DNA of 64,000 nt. It comes from Eumeta japonica. Taxonomy: Eukaryota; Arthropoda; Insecta; Lepidoptera; Psychidae. The position numbers and the translations under genes were made by a program. The stretch covers positions 558,001 through 622,000 of the forward strand of contig BGZK01000154.1 of assembly GCA_005406025.1 (NCBI GenBank), written 5' to 3'. Of this stretch, positions 58,806 to 64,000 are shown one piece after another (the first letter of the stretch is position 1; the number at the start of each line of letters is the position of its first letter). The notes below the pieces were generated by a model. It saw only the letters and a list, made by a program, of their open reading frames with translations, did no database searches and was not told the DNA's origin.

Positions 58806-60945
58806 CTATTGATTTTATATACACAAAATATTGTAATAAAATTTACTTATATGTATCAGTGCGGTATGACATTAAGTTCACGAAGAGGTCTTAAAAGACT
58901 ACGCCAATGCCGTTTGTTTACGACTTCATAAAGGGAGGTCCTATTTATGTATGCATATTATGCTCAGATGTTTAAGAAAACATTCGGTTGATAATTAGGT
59001 TTTTTTCCTCTGTGTGATAGAATCTGTATATTTCTTGGGTATTTTAAATATCTTGTGTAATAAGATCGTTGTATATAATCGGTATAGATTTAAAATATAG
59101 AAGATTGAGTACTCATTCGGTTGGTGTTTTGTTTTAACGAAATAGCACAAAACTGTACAGTACAAAACAGACCCTAGCGTTGGTTCTACATAAACGTCAT
59201 TGAGGTCTCATAAAAGTGTTTATCGTCATAATAAGCCGCTCAGTAGCCCGACAGGCACGAGCCTTCTCTCTTGTTTTTCACGACGGGAAATGTAGAGCCA
59301 TTTGTAACTAGCAGGTTGTCAGATAACTTAGAGCGGGTCCTTTTCAACTGCGTCTTTCGGTTCCCGGTTGTTACTCATCCTTTTCCCTCAGCAATTGTCG
59401 GTTTTAGGAGAGATGTGTTTGCGTCCTGCCGCTAAGCCACGTTAATTATGCGAGTTAAGTCGGCTACTCCGGTTTAGTCAAGGATTTTCACAGAAATAGT
59501 AGAGCATCGCTTTTCTCATCGCATGCTCAGTGACTACTTAAATTACTTTAAGTTCGTAACTTCTCGTAGTCGGATCTGTTTAGTTAAATAACATGTTTCT
59601 GGTTGTCGTGTTTATCGGAAATTTCGGTTCTAGAAAAAGTCTTAACCAAAGAAAATTTAGCCATCATCGCTCATCGGGACAACGGTCTATACTGAAATGT
59701 AAAACTTTTACATTGATATTTGTTTATAATTTAGTTTTTAGAGATACTAATTTAAATATATAAATAGAATAAAAATAATAATGGACTCGAAACCGCTTAA
59801 GTAAAAATATAATGAACGAAAATATTAATAGTAATGACCACTTTATTTTCTCTTTTTTTTTTGGATTTTGAAATAATTTACAACGTTATTTTTTAAAATA
59901 TTTCATATAGTTTTAAGCACTTTGCGGTACTCAAATAGCGAACTTCTGTTACACTTATTCCTTAATTCAAGGGCAGTTCCACTTAAAAAATCTGATGCAG
60001 AGGGCGTATTCAAATCGGCCCTCATCCGACGGAGTAACTGAATCGGTTCAACGTTAAGTCATAAATATTAATTCACGCGGTCACAATAGCGTTGTTTATA
60101 CGCGCTCGTATGGTCAATGAAAAACCACAATGGGAATTTAAAGGCCGCGACTGTCCCGCTAACTCGTGTTTATCGCCGCCGACACGGAGGGTGCGTTCTT
60201 TAATTGGTTTATTGAGATGCCCGCTCATTGCAACAGACGGGTCAAATAATGCAATATTGGTATGCGGCGAACTCGGGCGGGTGAAAACGAATGCACGAAA
60301 AGAGATGACACTTCAATTGAAATTGACGAGGTGTGGAAGAGACGAACGGTGAAATTGGTGTCGCTGAAAAATTTTTTGCCACAACAAGTGCTTACAAACA
60401 CCGGCAAATACGAAATGGATTCTCATATCCATGGATTCCCTGTCGTATTGAATAACTATATACAATTCGTTGAAACTCTATTGCTGTATCATTTATTCAG
60501 CACGACGCATACAAATGTAAAAGTACGTTTGTTTAGATGTTTATGCTTCAATCGCGCTCAATCATGTAAGTAGAATGTATTTTCGGTAATTGGCTATATT
60601 ATTAATTATACAAGTACTCAAGGAAATACTAATATCGGTGTCGGTTTCAGCATTGAGTCACAGCCTTCCAATTGTACCATTTTTTCATCGATCCTGATGA
60701 AATTATCAACGCAGATGTCGCTATTAAATCCCGTACGATCTTGTAAAGACTCTAAATAAATTAAATAAATAGCAGTCGTTTTCCATGGAAAACATAAAAT
60801 GAAGGGACAGAATATTTTTCGCGTACCTACCCATTCTATGAGGAGTCGAAAAGAAATTTAAAAATTAATTAAGGATTCTCATGTAAGGTTGTCTCTAAGT
60901 TATACATTTTGCGGTATATTAACTTCCATAATCGTTAATTTTGTG
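58806..60945. other. Gene-free stretch
   Basis: A GC-richer patch at 60100-60350 with unidentified short frames on both strands, the rest AT-rich. No gene is supported. Confidence 0.35.
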
Positions 60946-60978
60946 AATTAATTGAATGAAATTTTCATTCAATTAATT
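60946..60978. repeat. 33-bp perfect palindrome
   Basis: AATTAATTGAATGAAA, one T, TTTCATTCAATTAATT: 16-bp arms without mismatch. Confidence 0.9.
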
Positions 60979-62858
60979 TTGGAAAAAATCTGTTTACAAG
61001 CATTTTGGATATTCACAGTATTCGGTTGTCAATAGTTACAATATAATCACCGATCGCATGGGCGTGTATGCATTTTAATATGACAGGCACCCACTACAAA
61101 CATAACTTTGATGCCATATTATTATAATTTATATTTTTAAAAGTTATAATTTGTGATCCCATACCTGTTTGATTTGCATTCGCAAATTTTCGTCATTTCG
61201 TAGGTTGCCGTGGAATCCTGGATGCGGGAGTTCGACTCCAACTTTGACGTTTTTTTTGAGACAATGTTTTTGTGAACTTTTATAATAAAAATAATGTAAA
61301 ACAATATTTTTTGTCATTTTTCGCTGACGTATTAAATATTTATTTTTCTGCCACGATACAATATCAGAGAACATAAGAATTTTATCTTGCCGCACTTAAT
61401 TTTAATGTTTCTAATATCTACTAAATTTATATCAGAATTTAACCGTTGTTATCTCTATAATGATTCGATTTTTGTTGAAATTTTACGTTAAAAGTTTACC
61501 TTAAAGTTCAAGTTTTTACATCTGGCAACAGAATTGTTGCTAGAAGCGAAAGTGATGCAATATGTGCCTTTTTTAAAATTTAGAAGACATTGCATCAATC
61601 ACTTGTAAAACCTAGGTACCTACTTCGAGGCTATGATCAATGCCGTGTTTTTTTTTTAATACGAGCAATCACTGCAGATCTTAAAACATCAATAGATTAT
61701 CAACATAATTTGCTGTAGCCATAAATACACATTTTTTTTTATTATCAGCAAAAGGTAACAAAGCAATTAGGAAGCGATTAGTTTGACGGTTTTTGTTCGC
61801 GGGCTGCGCGAGCGCCGCCCGTGGCCGCTCCACATAAATCTTGTTGTATATGAGATTACTCTATAGATTTATGTGACGAATGCGACGATTATACTGAATG
61901 GAGGAGTTGATGCTTAGAAATGTAATTTTTATAATCTAATTCATATTAAAAAATGAGAATGTAACTATGACGAAGCGAATTTAGAAAAAAGTTATTAACC
62001 AGCCATACTCAACAGTTGTCGTATTGCAGAAATATCACTTAAGTTACAGGTTGCTCTGTGATTATAACATAAAACAGAAACATTTTTTTCATAAAACGTG
62101 CATTGAAATTGCAAGTTTCATTGCTTGTTGAGCCAATTTCAAGCTAATGCGATTATTGGTAGACTGAAAACAATTGTTTTCTTACCTAGGACAGGCAGTA
62201 ATCACTTTTTGTTCGCTCAATGAAGTTGCAATAATTTTAGTTCTAGTTTCAATCCTGTGAAAGTAACTTTTGTTTACTTCAAACTTTTATATATGCCATT
62301 CTAATTATTAGCTATTCTGACAGTCTCACCTCGCCGTTCCAAAACAGGTTCTATAAAAAATATGGTGTTTGGTTCGGGATGCGACATGATTCTCAGACAG
62401 CTTCATCCTCCTTTGAAGTCGTCTTGTTTGATCCCTTGGCCTACGATATATAATTTAACTTGTGTTATAATGTTACGGATATCTTCGGTGGTTTACTATC
62501 TACTTTTTAATGATACACAACCAATTTTTAGAAGTTTGTTAATCTAACTAACGTGAAACATGTTATCATAACATATGCTTAATCTTTTATGTAGGTGATT
62601 TTTCGACTTATCGCTTTATGCTACATTTACGTGATCTATTACAAAACAGCCACCGAACTACGGTGTTCATGTCGACTAAAAAATATGACTATTCTTATAC
62701 AGGTTAACGATGAGGAATTTACGAGATCAAGCAATAAACATTCCTTGAAATGTATCAGTCTAATGTCTTACTTCAAACAAGAAAAGTTATCTCGTCGTAA
62801 GGAATGAATCTTATATTAAATAGTATTTCCCTAATATGGATTTCAAAATGACTTGGTT
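60979..62858. other. Gene-free stretch
   Basis: A hairpin with 11-bp arms at 61831-61875 (CACATAAATCT...AGATTTATGTG) lies next to a small GC-rich patch (61795-61830). No gene is supported. Confidence 0.35.
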
Positions 62859-62957
62859 TTAAGATCCACTAATGCTATATGTTACTCAAAAAAAGTAACA
62901 TGTAGCATTAGTTACTCTTTTTGAGTAACATATTAATGGAGCATTAATGGATCTTAA
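62859..62957. repeat. Nested inverted repeat/foldback hairpin
   Basis: The outer arms TTAAGATCCACTAATGCT (62859-62876) and AGCATTAATGGATCTTAA (62940-62957) pair with one mismatch. The inner arms (62879-62899 and 62911-62931) pair at 20 of 21 positions around an 11-base loop. The outer word 'tagcatta' recurs in the loop. Confidence 0.88.
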
Positions 62958-64000
62958 TAGTTTCATAAATAGAAATCGTACTGAATTTAAAGTGAGTGTG
63001 TTAAGTAGCACCAGTGTTTTAAAAAAATCAATATAACTCATGGCTAAGATACAAAGCAACTTCATTTTTTATCTCAAAAAAAAAAATAATTAGAAATTAT
63101 CAAATCTATCGAAAAACACGTCTTATTTGTCATTTATTATATCTTTGGCACTAGTTAAGATTTTAGGTGCATTAAAACTTCAATTGTTGTGTTTGAAAAA
63201 ACTTTATATTTCATCCTTACTACTTTTTTTTAGGAATGTTAAAACAATGATCTTAAACCAACAACACCTTTGCTTTTTTTCCTGGCATCATGACATTGCT
63301 AAGTTGAGTGCAATAAACACAAAACATAAATTGCACACATCTTGGTTCACCACGCCATGAAATCGTCCAATTTAACCTTAGCGCGGGCACCCACGTGGTG
63401 TTTTTGTGCCTCGGGCCCACGCGCCAGATACGCTTTTTTGCAGTAAAAACGAGTTTTGGATATGTATGGACGTTACGAGGGACGTATTGCGATTTGTGAT
63501 TTTTTTAAAAATACGCACAAGATTTTTTGTTTTATACCGTACGACACGTTGTCGACAGCTGCATTTCATCAAATTTAATATTTCAATATATTAGAATGAA
63601 AACGATTATTCTGTTTTCGCCTTTTAAAAATTATTTCTTGACCATTCAGAAAATAATTTTCTTGTATATTTATATATATTGTAGTATGAATTATCCAATA
63701 ATTTCATATTATTGATAAATTACAAATTGCTAACTTTTCTTAATACGAGTTTTTTGTTAATTACGATGGTCTACTTATTTCTTTTCTAGCACAACTGCTC
63801 AAGCTATATCTACATAGTTAAGGAATAAATCTTGAGAGGCAAAGACAGGATAATCTGACGGTTAAATGAGCATATTTAAGTGAAGTTCCATCTTAATTAT
63901 GTATACTGTTTCTGCCAGAAAGATTTAAGACTTCACCCTACCCGAAGTTCAGCGTTCGAGACCTGCAAGTTCTAACAAGTACTCATACAATATTGCTAGC
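62958..64000. other. Gene-free AT-rich stretch to the window edge
   Basis: Short unidentified frames only; nothing supported. Confidence 0.4.

Noticed and set aside
58544..58894. 116-codon plus-strand frame
   Set aside because: Spans the mariner right end and the antisense of the LINE tail, so it cannot be a native gene.
60092..60573. Overlapping short frames in a GC-richer patch
   Set aside because: No splice logic, motif or polyadenylation signal; left as a possible non-coding islet.
1..64000. CRISPR arrays, bacterial operons, rRNA genes, mitochondrial insertions
   Set aside because: No regularly spaced direct repeats, no prokaryotic gene order, and no rRNA or mitochondrial gene motifs were seen on either strand.

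Overview
The window looks like nuclear DNA of an insect, most likely a butterfly or moth (Lepidoptera). It is AT-rich, its recognisable genes are split by introns, and it carries short interspersed repeats of a kind I associate with lepidopteran genomes: copies ending in an ACCGGCC motif or starting AGGGTTCCG, an ACTAGCTG-headed repeat, mariner and PIF/Harbinger DNA transposons, an RTE-like LINE and a Ty1/copia element. The taxon is inferred from repeat style and protein similarity recalled from memory, not from a database search. There are no bacterial operons, CRISPR arrays or complete single-exon host genes.

Layout. 0-2.2 kb: a LINE 3' fragment on the minus strand, then the last two coding exons of an RMND1-like gene (plus strand, 617-772 and 1961-2155). 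2.68-6.12 kb: a Ty1/copia LTR retrotransposon on the minus strand, with near-identical LTRs, a 5-bp target-site duplication, several frameshifts and an internal deletion of the reverse transcriptase and RNase H core. 7.05-8.34 kb: an unrecognised terminal coding exon with two polyadenylation signals, plus three possible upstream mini-exons. 9.4-10.3 kb: a decayed mariner whose left end is tandemly duplicated.

From about 10.3 kb to the right edge I find no convincing host protein-coding exon. This 54-kb stretch is AT-rich and broken by short GC- and CpG-rich islets, which suggests a regulatory gene desert or a giant intron. The best promoter candidate is at 16.13-16.28 kb. It is CpG-rich, has a perfect GCGCATGCGC palindrome, and is followed by a good splice donor, as expected for a non-coding first exon. 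Transposon remains include an RTE-like LINE (three copies: 1-265, 19.45-19.66 and 35.57-37.53 kb), two other LINE tails (26.2 and 56.9-58.8 kb), four mariner copies, a PIF/Harbinger element with an apparently interdigitated antisense MADF gene (39.47-41.34 kb), and a 1.14-kb inverted-end repeat with a TG microsatellite (42.57-43.71 kb). At 56.9-58.8 kb a mariner with intact inverted repeats and TA duplication sits inside a LINE tail and itself carries about 0.35 kb of extra sequence.

No new functional system is evident. The most useful follow-ups are the unidentified gene at 7-8.3 kb, the candidate promoter at 16.1 kb, the Harbinger gene arrangement, the defective but recently inserted copia element, and several near-perfect hairpins (15.68, 25.77, 60.95 and 62.86 kb).
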